DNA from: Pseudoxanthomonas sp. PXM03 | GTDB lineage: Bacteria; Pseudomonadota; Gammaproteobacteria; Xanthomonadales; Xanthomonadaceae | NCBI RefSeq assembly: GCF_014852005.1 | Contig: NZ_JACVAU010000001.1 | Coordinates: 580,001 to 644,000 of the forward strand | Length of the DNA stretch: 64,000 bases | Direction: 5' to 3' | Shown: positions 1 through 10,350 of the stretch, one piece after another | Layout of the letters: every line of letters begins with the position of its first letter | Position numbering within the stretch: position 1 is the first letter of the stretch | Program-made: the position numbers and the translations under genes | The notes under the pieces: generated by a model | The model's input: only the letters and a program-made list of their open reading frames with translations | What the model was told of the DNA's origin: nothing | The model's database searches: none

Positions 1-1
1 G

Positions 2-787
2 GTGCTGCAGCCGATCGCGCCGACCGCACCGCACGCCGCGGCGCCGGACGGCATGGTGACCATCCCGGCAAGCGAGTTCCTGTTCGCCGTGCAGGGTATC
101 GAGATCGAAGGGCAGGTGTGGGAAGGCGTGGACGTGCAGTTTCCGTGGGAGCCGACCGCGCGCAGGCACCACCGCCGCCGCATGCAGATGAAGGCTTTCC
201 ACATCGACCGCCACCCGGTGACCAACGCGCAGTACAAAGCCTTCATGGACGCGACCGGCTACGCGCCGCAGGACGCGCAGCACTTCCTGCGCGACTGGCG
301 CGAGGGTGCGCCGCAGCCCGGGTGGGAGAACAAGCCTGTCACCTGGGTGTCGCTGGAGGATGCGCGCGCCTATGCCGCCTGGGCGGGCAAGCGTCTGCCG
401 CACGGATGGGAGTGGCAGTACGCCGCGCAGGGCACGGACGGCCGCCTGTATCCGTGGGGCGATGCCTGGCGTGACGATGCCGCACCGCCGGTGTTCCGCG
501 GCCGCACGTTGCCGCCGCCGGCCGATGTCGGTGCGTATCCTGCTGGCGCCAGTCCGTACGGCGTGATGGATCTGGTGGGTCATGTCTGGCAGTGGACCGA
601 CGAGTTCCACGACGAGCACACGCGCGGCGCCATCGTGCGCGGTGGCAGCGACTACGAGCCGCGCACCTCGCACTGGTACTTCCCGCAAGCCAGACGGCTG
701 GACCAGCACGGAAAACTCCTGCTGATGGCACCGGGCAAGGACCGCTCCGGCCGCATCGGCTTCCGTTGCGTGGTGGACGCAGGATGA
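2..787 (+). CDS. Formylglycine-generating-enzyme (SUMF1)-like protein, 5' partial
   Basis: This is a protein of the FGE-sulfatase (SUMF1/EgtB-like) fold. The domain opens at about residue 18 with a DGMVTIP strand and closes with the family signature GRIGFRC. The middle holds HPVTN, PVTWVSLEDA and YPWGD motifs typical of the family. The frame is open to the window edge, so the GTG at 2 is probably not the true start. The stop overlaps the next ATG by 4 bp (ATGA at 784-787), so it is translationally coupled to the GH127 gene. Many SUMF1-like proteins are not true sulfatase activators. I do not see a sulfatase in the window, so the substrate is unknown. Confidence 0.8.
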   Translation: MLQPIAPTAPHAAAPDGMVTIPASEFLFAVQGIEIEGQVWEGVDVQFPWEPTARRHHRRRMQMKAFHIDRHPVTNAQYKAFMDATGYAPQDAQHFLRDWREGAPQPGWENKPVTWVSLEDARAYAAWAGKRLPHGWEWQYAAQGTDGRLYPWGDAWRDDAAPPVFRGRTLPPPADVGAYPAGASPYGVMDLVGHVWQWTDEFHDEHTRGAIVRGGSDYEPRTSHWYFPQARRLDQHGKLLLMAPGKDRSGRIGFRCVVDAG

Positions 788-2649
788 CCGCGACAACGCC
801 CGACGAGGGGCTGCAGCTGCCGTCACCTGCGCAGGTCACGCTGGGTGGCGTGCTTGGCGCGGCGCTGGACGCGAACCGCGCCGGGCGCCTCCACCATTTC
901 ATCGTGGATGAGCACAGTCCCGCGATCGCCCTGTTCGCGCCGCAGCATGTCGACCACAACGAAGAGGGCGACTGGTACGGCGAACACGCCGGCAAATGGC
1001 TGGTCGCCGCCGCGCGTGCCGCCGCGCGTGACGGTGATGCCGGCCTGCAGGCGAACGTGCGCCGTGTCGCCGATTACCTGGTCTCGCGGCAGCAGCCCGA
1101 CGGCTACCTGGGCAACTACGCGCCTGCGCGCCGTTTCATGCACCCGCAGCCCCCGAAGCCGCTGACGTGGGATGGCGCGCCCGCGCTGCGCACCTGGGAC
1201 ATCTGGACGCACAGCTACCTGATCCTCGGCCTGCTGGAAGTGCATCGCCACTTCCCGGACGCGGCCTACCTGGAGGCCGCACGCCGGATCGGCGACCTGT
1301 GCTGGCGGGTGCTGACGGAAGGCGGCATCGACATCACCACGCTGGGCAACCATCACGGCATGTCGGCGACCGTGTTGATGGATCCGGCGATGGAGCTGTA
1401 CTTCGCCACGGGCGAAGCGCGCTACCTGCAGCTGGCCGAACACGTGCTGGCGCAGGCCGACGCCCACGCACCGCTGGCGCTGCTGACGCGCGCGCTGGCC
1501 GGTGCGGATGCGGCGGAGATCGCCACCGGCAAGGCCTATCAGCTGGCCTGGAACCTGGTGGGACTGGCCAAGCTGGCGCGCGCCACGGGCGAGGCGCGCT
1601 ATCACGAGGCCGTGGATCGCGTGTGGCAGAGCATCCGCGAGCGCCATCTCACCCTCGGCGGTGGCCCGTGGGGGGGCGTGGCGCATCGCTCGCGCGAAGT
1701 GTTCAATGCGCCCGGCAGCTTCAGCCCCAACGCGTACGTGGAAACCTGTTCGCTGCTGGCCTGGATCCAGCTCAACCGCGAACTGCTGCGCCTGACCGGC
1801 GAAGCGCGCTACGCAGAGGAAATAGAGCGCACGGCCTACAACGATCTGCTCGGTGCCCACGCGCCCAATGGCGAGGACTGGTGCTACTACTCGTTCCCAA
1901 ACGGCCGTCGCGTGCACACCACGTATTGGCGTTGCTGCAAGTCCAGCGGCGCGATGGCGCTGGAGGAACTGCCCTCCATTGCGTACGCGCAGGCCGGCAA
2001 CGCCGTGGCCATCAATGTGTACGGACCCGGTGAAGCACGCCTGGTGCATCCCCGCGCGGGCGCATTGCGGTTGCGCCAGCACACCACGTATCCGTTCGAC
2101 GGTACCGTGTCGCTGCAGGTCGAGCCGGAGCACGATGCCAGCTTCGAAGTACGCCTGCGTGTGCCCTCATGGGCGCACGGTGCCACCGTCAGCGTGAATG
2201 GCGAGGCGGTGGACGCGGACGTGGTGCCCGGCACCTTCGCCCGCGTGACGCGACGCTGGAGCGCGGGCGACCTGCTGACCATCGTGTTCCCGCTACGGCC
2301 CGTCCTGCACCACCACGCGCTGCGCAATGTGCAGGAGTCGCGCGCGCCCGACGGCGGCGACGTCAGGCAACAGGTGCTGGACCTGCGCTACGTCGGCCTG
2401 ACCCGCGGCCCCTTGGTCTACGCCACCGAACTGATCGATGGCTTCAAGACCGAAGAGACCATCCGGCTGCCGGAGGGCCCGCAGGACGATTGGCTGCAGG
2501 TGCTGCCCGTCAGCGACGGCGAAGAAGGCGCGGGCATCGCCATGCAACTGGGCTATCGCGCGCCCCTGCTGTTCTGGCCGTACTACCGCGCGGGTGGCCG
2601 CGTGGATGGCGCCTGGCGCCTCACCTGGCTGTCGTTGCCGCCGGCATGA
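784..2649 (+). CDS. Glycoside hydrolase family 127, probable beta-L-arabinofuranosidase
   Basis: The 621-residue protein has the GH127 (DUF1680) architecture: an alpha/alpha barrel followed by a beta-sandwich. Key residues are visible: an E-T-C triplet at about 320-322 and adjacent cysteines at 384-385 in YWRCCKSSG. These correspond to the Glu-x-Cys and Cys-Cys zinc/nucleophile set known in Bifidobacterium HypBA1. A glutamate near 305 could be the acid/base. The family releases beta-L-arabinofuranose from plant glycans. I see no obvious signal peptide, so it may act on imported oligosaccharides. The start at 784 is chosen because ATGA overlaps the previous stop. Exact specificity cannot be read from sequence. 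Confidence 0.88.
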   Translation: MTATTPDEGLQLPSPAQVTLGGVLGAALDANRAGRLHHFIVDEHSPAIALFAPQHVDHNEEGDWYGEHAGKWLVAAARAAARDGDAGLQANVRRVADYLVSRQQPDGYLGNYAPARRFMHPQPPKPLTWDGAPALRTWDIWTHSYLILGLLEVHRHFPDAAYLEAARRIGDLCWRVLTEGGIDITTLGNHHGMSATVLMDPAMELYFATGEARYLQLAEHVLAQADAHAPLALLTRALAGADAAEIATGKAYQLAWNLVGLAKLARATGEARYHEAVDRVWQSIRERHLTLGGGPWGGVAHRSREVFNAPGSFSPNAYVETCSLLAWIQLNRELLRLTGEARYAEEIERTAYNDLLGAHAPNGEDWCYYSFPNGRRVHTTYWRCCKSSGAMALEELPSIAYAQAGNAVAINVYGPGEARLVHPRAGALRLRQHTTYPFDGTVSLQVEPEHDASFEVRLRVPSWAHGATVSVNGEAVDADVVPGTFARVTRRWSAGDLLTIVFPLRPVLHHHALRNVQESRAPDGGDVRQQVLDLRYVGLTRGPLVYATELIDGFKTEETIRLPEGPQDDWLQVLPVSDGEEGAGIAMQLGYRAPLLFWPYYRAGGRVDGAWRLTWLSLPPA

Positions 2650-2770
2650 AGGCATCGGCGCTCGCAAGAATTTGTGGCAGAAGAAAGTACGGCGGCTGGC
2701 TGTATCCGGTCCGCCGCGTGGCACAGACTTGCCATCGCCGTCGTGGCGGCGGCTGAAGGAGGCTTCTCCC

Positions 2771-3955
2771 ATGGACAACGCGTCTCCCTTCCGTTCGCGC
2801 CTGCGCCAAGGCGCTGCGGGCCCGCTCAGCGGCGTGAAGGTGCTCGACCTGAGCGCCTATATCGCCGGCCCCTACGGCTGCACGCTGCTGGCCGACCAGG
2901 GCGCGGACGTCATCAAGGTCGAGCCGCCGGACGGCGACAACCTTCGCCAGTATCCGTCCACGCTGGAAAAGGAGAGCCGCGCGTTCCTCGGAGTGAACCG
3001 CAGCAAGCAGGGCGTGGTGCTGGACCTGAAGCAGCCGGCCGACCACGCCTCGCTGCTGCGGCTGGTGCGCGAGGCCGACGTGCTGGTGCACAACTTCCGC
3101 CCCAGCGTGCCGAAGCGTCTCGGCATCGACTTCGACAGCCTGTCGGTGATCAATCCGCGCTTGATCTACTGCGCCGTCACCGGCTATGGCGAGCATGGGC
3201 CGATGAAGGACAAGGCCGGCTACGACCAGGTGCTGCAGACCATGACCGGCATGTGCACGCTGCAGGGCAAGCGCGGCGGTGCACCCGAGATCATCTACGG
3301 CTCGGTGGTGGACTACTACGCGGCGGCGCTGCTCGCGGCCGGCGTCTCATCGGCGCTGTATGAGCGTGAACGCAGCGGGCTTGGCCAGTTCGTCGGCGTG
3401 TCGCTGCTGCGCAGTGCGTTGACCATGCAATCCGCGCGCATGATCTGGGCCGAAGGCGAGGCGCTGGACATCGGCCGCGACATGCGGTCGGGCGGCGTCA
3501 CCGGCATCCATCCCGCGCGCGAGGGCTACCTGTACCTGTCCGCGAACACGCAGCGTTTCTGGAAGGCGCTGTGCCGGCTGACCGGGCTGGATGCGCTGGC
3601 GGACGATCCGCGCTACGACACCGTGCGCAAGCGGGCCCAGCACGCCGCCGACATCGTGCCGCGCCTGCACGAGGCCCTGCGCAACCGCGATGCGCTGGAA
3701 TGGGAAGCACACTTCGGCGACGAAGTGCCCTGTGCGGCGGCGCGGCGGGTGGAGGACATGTTCGAGCATCCGCAGGTGCTGGCCGAGGACATGGTGGCGG
3801 AGATCGCGCATCCGGTGATCGGCAGCTATCGCGGCGTCACCCGCCCGATCGCGTTCGGCCGCACCGTGGGGCCCGATCCGTTCGCAGCGCCCACCTTCGA
3901 CCAGGATGCGGATCATGTGCTCGGCCGCAGCGGCAGGACGCGCGCGTCGGGCTGA
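2771..3955 (+). CDS. CaiB/BaiF (family III) CoA-transferase
   Basis: The 394-residue length and the opening LSGVKVLDLSAYIAGPY motif are typical of family III CoA-transferases, which move CoA between carboxylic acids. The segment YGSVVDYYAA (about residues 178-187) holds the aspartate expected to form the acyl intermediate, and RSKQGVVLDLK is the conserved early motif. A good Shine-Dalgarno (GAAGGAGG, 2755-2762) supports the ATG at 2771. It lies 121 bp after the GH127 gene, so it may be a separate unit. The substrate is unknown; annotations such as formyl-CoA transferase would be over-specific. Confidence 0.85.
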   Translation: MDNASPFRSRLRQGAAGPLSGVKVLDLSAYIAGPYGCTLLADQGADVIKVEPPDGDNLRQYPSTLEKESRAFLGVNRSKQGVVLDLKQPADHASLLRLVREADVLVHNFRPSVPKRLGIDFDSLSVINPRLIYCAVTGYGEHGPMKDKAGYDQVLQTMTGMCTLQGKRGGAPEIIYGSVVDYYAAALLAAGVSSALYERERSGLGQFVGVSLLRSALTMQSARMIWAEGEALDIGRDMRSGGVTGIHPAREGYLYLSANTQRFWKALCRLTGLDALADDPRYDTVRKRAQHAADIVPRLHEALRNRDALEWEAHFGDEVPCAAARRVEDMFEHPQVLAEDMVAEIAHPVIGSYRGVTRPIAFGRTVGPDPFAAPTFDQDADHVLGRSGRTRASG

Positions 3956-3974
3956 CCACGGTTGGCCGGAAGGG

Positions 3975-3991
3975 TTTACGCAGACTTTACG
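3975..3991 (+). promoter_or_regulatory. Candidate KdpE operator (TTTACG-N5-TTTACG)
   Basis: Two identical hexamers, TTTACG at 3975-3980 and 3986-3991, are separated by exactly 5 bp. The E. coli KdpE site is described as TTTATA and TTTACA hexamers with a 5-bp spacer, so element and spacing match. A further CGTAAA (4005-4010) and TTTACG (4018-4023) form an inverted pair with a 7-bp spacer. A weak -10 (GTAAAT, 4006-4011) would put the second hexamer in the -35 region. The site lies about 100 bp before the first gene of the kdp block, whose sensor and regulator are encoded downstream. Confidence 0.6.
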
Positions 3992-4079
3992 GCGCAGCGA
4001 ACAGCGTAAATAGCGCCTTTACGCACGCGGAGAACAGACTTTCCGGGTCGGCGGACCACCCTCCGCCTGGAACCCGAAC

Positions 4080-4799
4080 ATGTCACCCGCACTTCCCCGT
4101 ACCGGCAGGCGCTCGCCTGCCTTGCGCGCTGCCGCAGCGCTCTCCCTCGCACTCGTCATCACCGCGCCGGCATACGCGGCCACCGTCGGCGGCTCGGCAG
4201 CGCTGACTACCGACTACGTGTGGCGCGGCACCACCCAGACACAAGGCGATCCTGCGGTGCAGGCCGGCTTCAAGGCGTCGGCCGACAACGGCCTCTACGG
4301 CGCCGTGTGGGGCTCGAACGTCGAGTTCGCGCCGGAGACCAAGGCCAGCAGTGAAATCGATGTCACCGTTGGCTGGGGCGGCGCGCTGTCCGACGATTGG
4401 GCGCTCGACGTCAACCTGACCCACTACCGCTATCCGTCCACCACCGTCGACCTCAACTGGACCGAGGCCATCGGCACGCTGACCTGGAAGCAGAACTACT
4501 GGGTGCAGCTGGGTTACTCCACGGAGGCGCTGGCCACCGACGAAGCCGGCATCTATGCACAAGTCGGCGCGAAGTTGCCGTTGAACGAGCAGGTCCGCCT
4601 TGAAGGCGCCGCCGGTTACTACTGGCTGGATGATGCCTACGACGACAGTTACGCGCATGCGCAGCTCGGCGCGGTGTGGGCATTCAAGGCGCCGTTCGAA
4701 CTGCGCGTGACGGCGCACGCCACCGACAGCAGCGCCAAGACCCTGTTCCCGGGCCTGGCCGGTTCGCGCGTGGAAGCAGCGCTGCAAGCCTCATTCTGA
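4080..4799 (+). CDS. Putative outer-membrane beta-barrel protein (TIGR02001/TorF-like) leading the kdp block
   Basis: The 239-residue protein starts with a signal peptide (hydrophobic stretch at about residues 17-34, cleavage likely after AYA). It continues with alternating amphipathic strands and ends in phenylalanine, as outer-membrane barrels do. The motif GSAALTTDYVWRGTTQT is characteristic of the TIGR02001 family of proteobacterial putative porins. Only 8 bp separate its stop from kdpF, and the KdpE-like box lies before it, so it is probably the first gene of the kdp transcript. A role in letting K+ cross the outer membrane under limitation is inference. Confidence 0.75.
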   Translation: MSPALPRTGRRSPALRAAAALSLALVITAPAYAATVGGSAALTTDYVWRGTTQTQGDPAVQAGFKASADNGLYGAVWGSNVEFAPETKASSEIDVTVGWGGALSDDWALDVNLTHYRYPSTTVDLNWTEAIGTLTWKQNYWVQLGYSTEALATDEAGIYAQVGAKLPLNEQVRLEGAAGYYWLDDAYDDSYAHAQLGAVWAFKAPFELRVTAHATDSSAKTLFPGLAGSRVEAALQASF

Positions 4800-4807
4800 C
4801 TACCGCC

Positions 4808-4927
4808 ATGGTCACCGACTTCCTCCACCTGTTGTTGGCGCTCGCGGGCGTGCTCGCCGGCGCCGGCCTCCTGTTCCTGCTGATCACGCGGCGTGCGCGC
4901 ATGCCGATGGACGATACCCATGACTGA
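4808..4927 (+). CDS. kdpF: KdpF, small subunit of the K+-transporting ATPase
   Basis: This is a 39-residue single-span membrane peptide, slightly longer than the 29-residue E. coli KdpF. One hydrophobic helix (about residues 4-26) is followed by a basic RRAR and a short acidic tail. It overlaps kdpA by 8 bp (kdpA ATG at 4920). KdpF stabilises the KdpABC complex in the inner membrane. Assignment rests mainly on size, topology and position before kdpA. Confidence 0.8.
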   Translation: MVTDFLHLLLALAGVLAGAGLLFLLITRRARMPMDDTHD

Positions 4928-6623
4928 ATTCCTCCTTGTCTTCGCACTTGCCATCGCACTGGGCTGGCCGTTGGGCCGGTACCTGGCCGCGGTGATGCGC
5001 GGTGCGCCGATGCGCGGCGATGCGCTGTTCGGTTGGATCGAGCGTCCGTTGTACCGGCTGCTCGGCGTCGATCCGGCGCAGGGCATGGACTGGAAGGCGT
5101 ATGCGAAGGCCTTCCTGCTGAGCAACCTGGTGCTGGGCGTGCTGACCTGGGGTGTCTTCATGACCCAGGCCTGGCTGCCGCTCAATCCCAACGACGCCCC
5201 GAACATGCGCTGGGACCTGGCGCTGCACACGATGGTGTCGTTCCTCACCAACACCAACCAGCAGCACTACTCCGGCCAGGCACAGCTCTCGCACCTGGCG
5301 CAGATGACCGGCATCGTCGGGTTGCAGGTGGTCACGCCGATGATGGGCCTGGCGCTGGTCGTGGCGACGCTGCGCGGTCTCTTCGGTGGGCGAGGTAACG
5401 ACACCGCGGAGGCGCATGGCAATGGTGACGCCGATGTCGGCAACTACTGGGCCGATGTCATCCGCCCGGCCGTGCGCGTGATGCTGCCGCTGTGCCTGCT
5501 GTGGTCGGTACTGCTGACCTGGCAGGGCGTGCCGTCCACGCTGCAGGGCGGTCCGATGGCGACGCCCGTCGATGCGGCCGCGCAGATGGCCGAGCAGAAG
5601 ATCGCGGTCGGCCCGGTCGCGCCGATGGTTGCGGCCAAGCAGTTGGGCAGCAACGGCGGCGGCTGGTATGGCCCGAACAGCACCGTGCCGCTGGAGAACC
5701 CGACCCCGTTCGCCAACTTCCTGGAGACGCTGGCCATCCTGCTGATCCCGGTCGGCGTGGCTTTCATGGTCAGCGCGTTCACCGGACGGCGCAAGTTCAC
5801 CGCGTTGGTGGTCGGCACGATGATGACGATGTGGATGGCGACATCAGCGCTGGCGATCTGGTCTGAAGGGCATTCGTCCACCACTCAGGACATCGCGCTG
5901 ATGGAAGGCAAGGAAGTCCGCATCGGTGCCGATGCCTCGGCGTTGTGGGCTGCCACCACCACCGGCGTCAACAACGGCTCGGTCAACATGATGCTCGACT
6001 CCGCCGCGCCGCTGACCGGCCTGGTGGCTACCGGCAACATGCTGATCAACGCGGTCTGGGGTGGTGTCGGCTGCGGGCTGCAGCAGTTCCTCGTCTACCT
6101 GCTGCTCAGCGTGTTCCTGGCCGGGCTGATGACAGGCCGCACGCCGGAACTGTTCGGCCGCAAGATCGAGGCGCATGAGGTGAGGTTGCTCGCCGTGCTG
6201 GTGCTGCTGCAGCCGCTGGCGTTGCTGGCCTTCACCGCCATCACGCTGGCCGTGCCGTCGATCACCGGCAACTCCAATCCGTCGTTCCACGGCATCAGCC
6301 AGGTGTTCTACGAGTACACCTCGGCCTTCGCCAACAACGGTTCCGGTTTCGAGGGCCTGGGCGATGCGACGTACTGGTGGAACCTCAGCACCACGCTGAT
6401 GCTGCTGCTCGGCCGCTATCCGGCGCTGATCATTCCGCTGGCCATCGCCGCCTCGCTCGCCCGCAAGCGTGCCGCGCCCGAGGGCCCCGGCACCCTCCAG
6501 GTGGAAACCCCGACCTTCGCGCTCACCCTGATCGCCGTGGTCGTCATCCTGACCCTGCTGCAGTTCATGCCCGTGCTGGTCCTCGGCCCGATCGCCGACC
6601 ACCTGGCCTTGAGCGCGCTCTGA
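4920..6623 (+). CDS. kdpA: K+-transporting ATPase subunit KdpA
   Basis: KdpA is the channel-like, K+-binding subunit of the KdpFABC pump in the inner membrane. The 567 residues compare with 557 in E. coli. The four selectivity-filter loops can be found: [10 protein letters not shown] (near 110), GSNGGGWYG (near 243), NNGS (near 351) and NNGSGFEG (near 471). Multiple transmembrane helices surround them. The start at 4920 gives the family N-terminus MTEFLLVF and overlaps kdpF. It is part of the kdpF-A-B-C operon and probably induced by KdpD/KdpE under K+ limitation. Confidence 0.97.
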   Translation: MTEFLLVFALAIALGWPLGRYLAAVMRGAPMRGDALFGWIERPLYRLLGVDPAQGMDWKAYAKAFLLSNLVLGVLTWGVFMTQAWLPLNPNDAPNMRWDLALHTMVSFLTNTNQQHYSGQAQLSHLAQMTGIVGLQVVTPMMGLALVVATLRGLFGGRGNDTAEAHGNGDADVGNYWADVIRPAVRVMLPLCLLWSVLLTWQGVPSTLQGGPMATPVDAAAQMAEQKIAVGPVAPMVAAKQLGSNGGGWYGPNSTVPLENPTPFANFLETLAILLIPVGVAFMVSAFTGRRKFTALVVGTMMTMWMATSALAIWSEGHSSTTQDIALMEGKEVRIGADASALWAATTTGVNNGSVNMMLDSAAPLTGLVATGNMLINAVWGGVGCGLQQFLVYLLLSVFLAGLMTGRTPELFGRKIEAHEVRLLAVLVLLQPLALLAFTAITLAVPSITGNSNPSFHGISQVFYEYTSAFANNGSGFEGLGDATYWWNLSTTLMLLLGRYPALIIPLAIAASLARKRAAPEGPGTLQVETPTFALTLIAVVVILTLLQFMPVLVLGPIADHLALSAL

Positions 6624-6633
6624 GAACACCGAC

Positions 6634-8700
<2,067 letters not shown>

Positions 8701-8709
8701 GGAATTGCC

Positions 8710-9300
8710 ATGAATGCTGCTTCCACTCCTGCCCCTGCCCGCAGCGCGCTGCGCCCGTCGCTCATGCTGGCCGCCGTTTCGCTGCTCGGCTTCGGCCTGT
8801 TGTACTCGCTGGCGGGCACCGGCCTGGGACGCGTGCTGTTCCCGCACCAGGCCACCGGCAGCCTGGTCGAACGCGACGGTCGCGTGATCGGTTCGGCGCT
8901 TGTCGCGCAACCGTTCGCCGACGACCGCTATTTCCAGTCGCGTCCTTCCGCGGCCGGATATGACGTGATGGCGTTGGCCGGCAGCAACCAGGCGCGTACC
9001 AACCCGGACCTGCGCACGCGCATCGACGAGGCGCGCGCCGCCGTCGCCGCGCGCGAAGGCGTGGCGCCAGCCGACGTGCCCAGTGACCTGGTCACCCAGT
9101 CCGGCGGCGGCATCGACCCGCACCTGTCGCCGGCTGCGGTGCGCATCCAGATCGCCCGCGTTGCGCGTGCGCGCGGCATCGAGGCGGCGGAAGTCGAACG
9201 CCTCGTCGCCGCGCATACCGAGGCCCCGCAGTTCGGCGTCCTCGGCGCGCCGCGGATCAACGTGCTGGAGCTGAACCTGGCGCTGGATGCGGAGAGGTAA
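8710..9300 (+). CDS. kdpC: K+-transporting ATPase subunit KdpC
   Basis: KdpC is the single-span, periplasmic-domain subunit that completes the KdpFABC complex. The 196 residues match the family (about 190). One N-terminal transmembrane helix (about residues 18-38) is followed by SLVERDGRVIGSALVAQPF and FQSRPSAAGYDV, both hallmarks of KdpC. It starts 9 bp after kdpB. The transcript then meets about 1 kb of repeats before kdpD, so kdpDE may be transcribed separately. Confidence 0.97.
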   Translation: MNAASTPAPARSALRPSLMLAAVSLLGFGLLYSLAGTGLGRVLFPHQATGSLVERDGRVIGSALVAQPFADDRYFQSRPSAAGYDVMALAGSNQARTNPDLRTRIDEARAAVAAREGVAPADVPSDLVTQSGGGIDPHLSPAAVRIQIARVARARGIEAAEVERLVAAHTEAPQFGVLGAPRINVLELNLALDAER

Positions 9301-9340
9301 CTCCTCCTCGCCCCGCGCGCAGAGATGGAGGTAGGCAAGC

Positions 9341-9417
9341 GATGTGGATCGGCAGTTCCCTTCTCCCCGCGTGCGGGGAGAGGGTGCCGAAGGCGGGTGA
9401 GGGGCCGACGGAGCCGC
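9341..9417. repeat. Palindrome-bearing intergenic repeat, copy R1
   Basis: This copy starts GATGTGGA, contains the hairpin TCTCCCCGC-GTGC-GGGGAGA, then GGGTGCCGAAGGCGGGTGA and GAGGGGC, and ends near GAGCCGC. It is a direct repeat of R3 (9572-9647) with only scattered differences. The hairpin-forming core is of the type widespread in Xanthomonadaceae intergenic DNA. It does not appear to encode protein. Confidence 0.8.
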
Positions 9418-9510
9418 GGTCGCTGGCATTGCAAGGCGGATCGAGTGTCGCGAAACAACGCGCACGCACGGGGAGATGTTCCGTGGTCGGACAGTGCCCA
9501 GCCTCCGCTC

Positions 9511-9560
9511 GCCCCTCATCCGCCCGCTGGGCACCTTCTCCCCGTAAACGGGGAGAAGGG
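9511..9560. repeat. Palindrome-bearing intergenic repeat, inverted copy R2
   Basis: This is the same family as R1 and R3 but in opposite orientation and shorter: GCCCCTCATCCGCCCG, then GGGCACC, then the hairpin TTCTCCCCG-TAAA-CGGGGAGAA. Lying between two direct copies, it could let the region fold into large cruciform structures. Confidence 0.75.
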
Positions 9561-9571
9561 TATTTCCTGGT

Positions 9572-9647
9572 GATGTGGAACAGCAGTTCCCCTCTCCCCG
9601 CCTGCGGGGAGAGGGTGCCGAAGGCGGGTGAGGGGCGACGAAGCCGC
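9572..9647. repeat. Palindrome-bearing intergenic repeat, copy R3
   Basis: A near-identical direct copy of R1, 231 bp downstream: GATGTGGA, hairpin CTCTCCCCGC-CTGC-GGGGAGAG, GGGTGCCGAAGGCGGGTGA, GAGGGGC, GAAGCCGC. The flanks as well as the hairpin are conserved, which shows that the unit is about 76 bp rather than just the palindrome. Confidence 0.8.
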
Positions 9648-9683
9648 TGCGTGTCACGGCTGCACAACGCCTTCGAAGCCGGC

Positions 9684-9773
9684 GTAGCCCGGATAAGGCC
9701 AGCGGTCGCATCCGGGAGCACGGGGTGCCGACATGTCCCGAGGTCCCGGGTGCGCTGCGCCTGCCTGGGCTAC
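9684..9773. repeat. GTAG-headed inverted repeat pair (REPIN-like)
   Basis: The element begins GTAGCCCGGATAAGGCC at 9684 and ends with the partial inverse CCTGGGCTAC at 9773. GTAG at the foot of a hairpin is the hallmark of REP sequences mobilised by RAYT transposases. The arms here are imperfect. No RAYT gene is visible in this window. Confidence 0.6.
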
Positions 9774-9827
9774 GCGGCTCCCCGCAGACGGGGAGAAGGC
9801 ATGGGTGTGCTTGCCATGCGCAAGGGT

Positions 9828-10290
9828 GATGCGACGAGGAGAATCTCCCCGCTTGCGAGCTTCTCTGGTGAGACGACAAAGGGAGAACCCTCGCATGCGA
9901 ACCAGAAAAGTGAGGCATCAAGCCAGACAGGTGAGGTGACGAAGCAGATTTCCTCGGCGCCAACGCTCAAAGGGTCGGTGACAAGGAAAATTTCCTCGCT
10001 CACGAACCAGAAAGGTGCGGCATCGAGGCGGATAAGTGAGACGACGAGGAACATGTCTGCCCGCGCAACGCTTTCGGGTGAGCTGACGAGGAAAAAAGAA
10101 TCCCGCACCCGAACCAGAAAGGTGCGACGCCGAGGCAGATAGCTGAGACGACACACCACGCATGTTCTACATGGAACAGAAAAGCCTTGCGGCCAAGGAA
10201 AATTGCCTTGATGTCGAGGAACATTTCCTTGAGGGCGATTTCCCGGGGCCAAGGCGCGAGGGTCCTGATGTCGAGGGCGGCTCGTACGCC
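9828..10290. repeat. Degenerate tandem tract with 21-bp period (two blocks)
   Basis: Block 1 (9828-10142) is about 15 units of 21 bp; block 2 (10184-10267) has GCCTTG, GCCTTG and TCCTTG starting at 10184, 10205 and 10226, exactly 21 bp apart. Units in both blocks share a GAGGAA-n-ATTTCC core. GAACCAGAAA recurs at 9899, 10004 and 10111. In one frame block 1 reads as heptads such as EVTKQIS, SVTRKIS, AASRRIS and ELTRKKE, alternating with ones ending in KG, SG or TG. The same frame has no convincing start region because it runs back into R1-R3. I do not recognise the family. Confidence 0.7.
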
Positions 10291-10350
10291 GCGACGGACG
10301 TCGCTCCTCCACCTGCGATTCCGGCGTCACGCAACAGTTGAGAGCACACT

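Noticed and set aside
2719-2733. Sigma-54-like promoter TGGCACAGACTTGCC before the CoA-transferase gene
   Set aside because: The distance between GG and GC elements is one base short of the strict sigma-54 spacing, which normally abolishes activity.
9828-10142. CRISPR array or protein-coding gene for the 21-bp tract
   Set aside because: There are no constant repeats separated by unique spacers, and the period is too short. The open frame reading the heptads runs back through the palindromic repeats R1-R3 and has no convincing start, so I list it as DNA repeat only.
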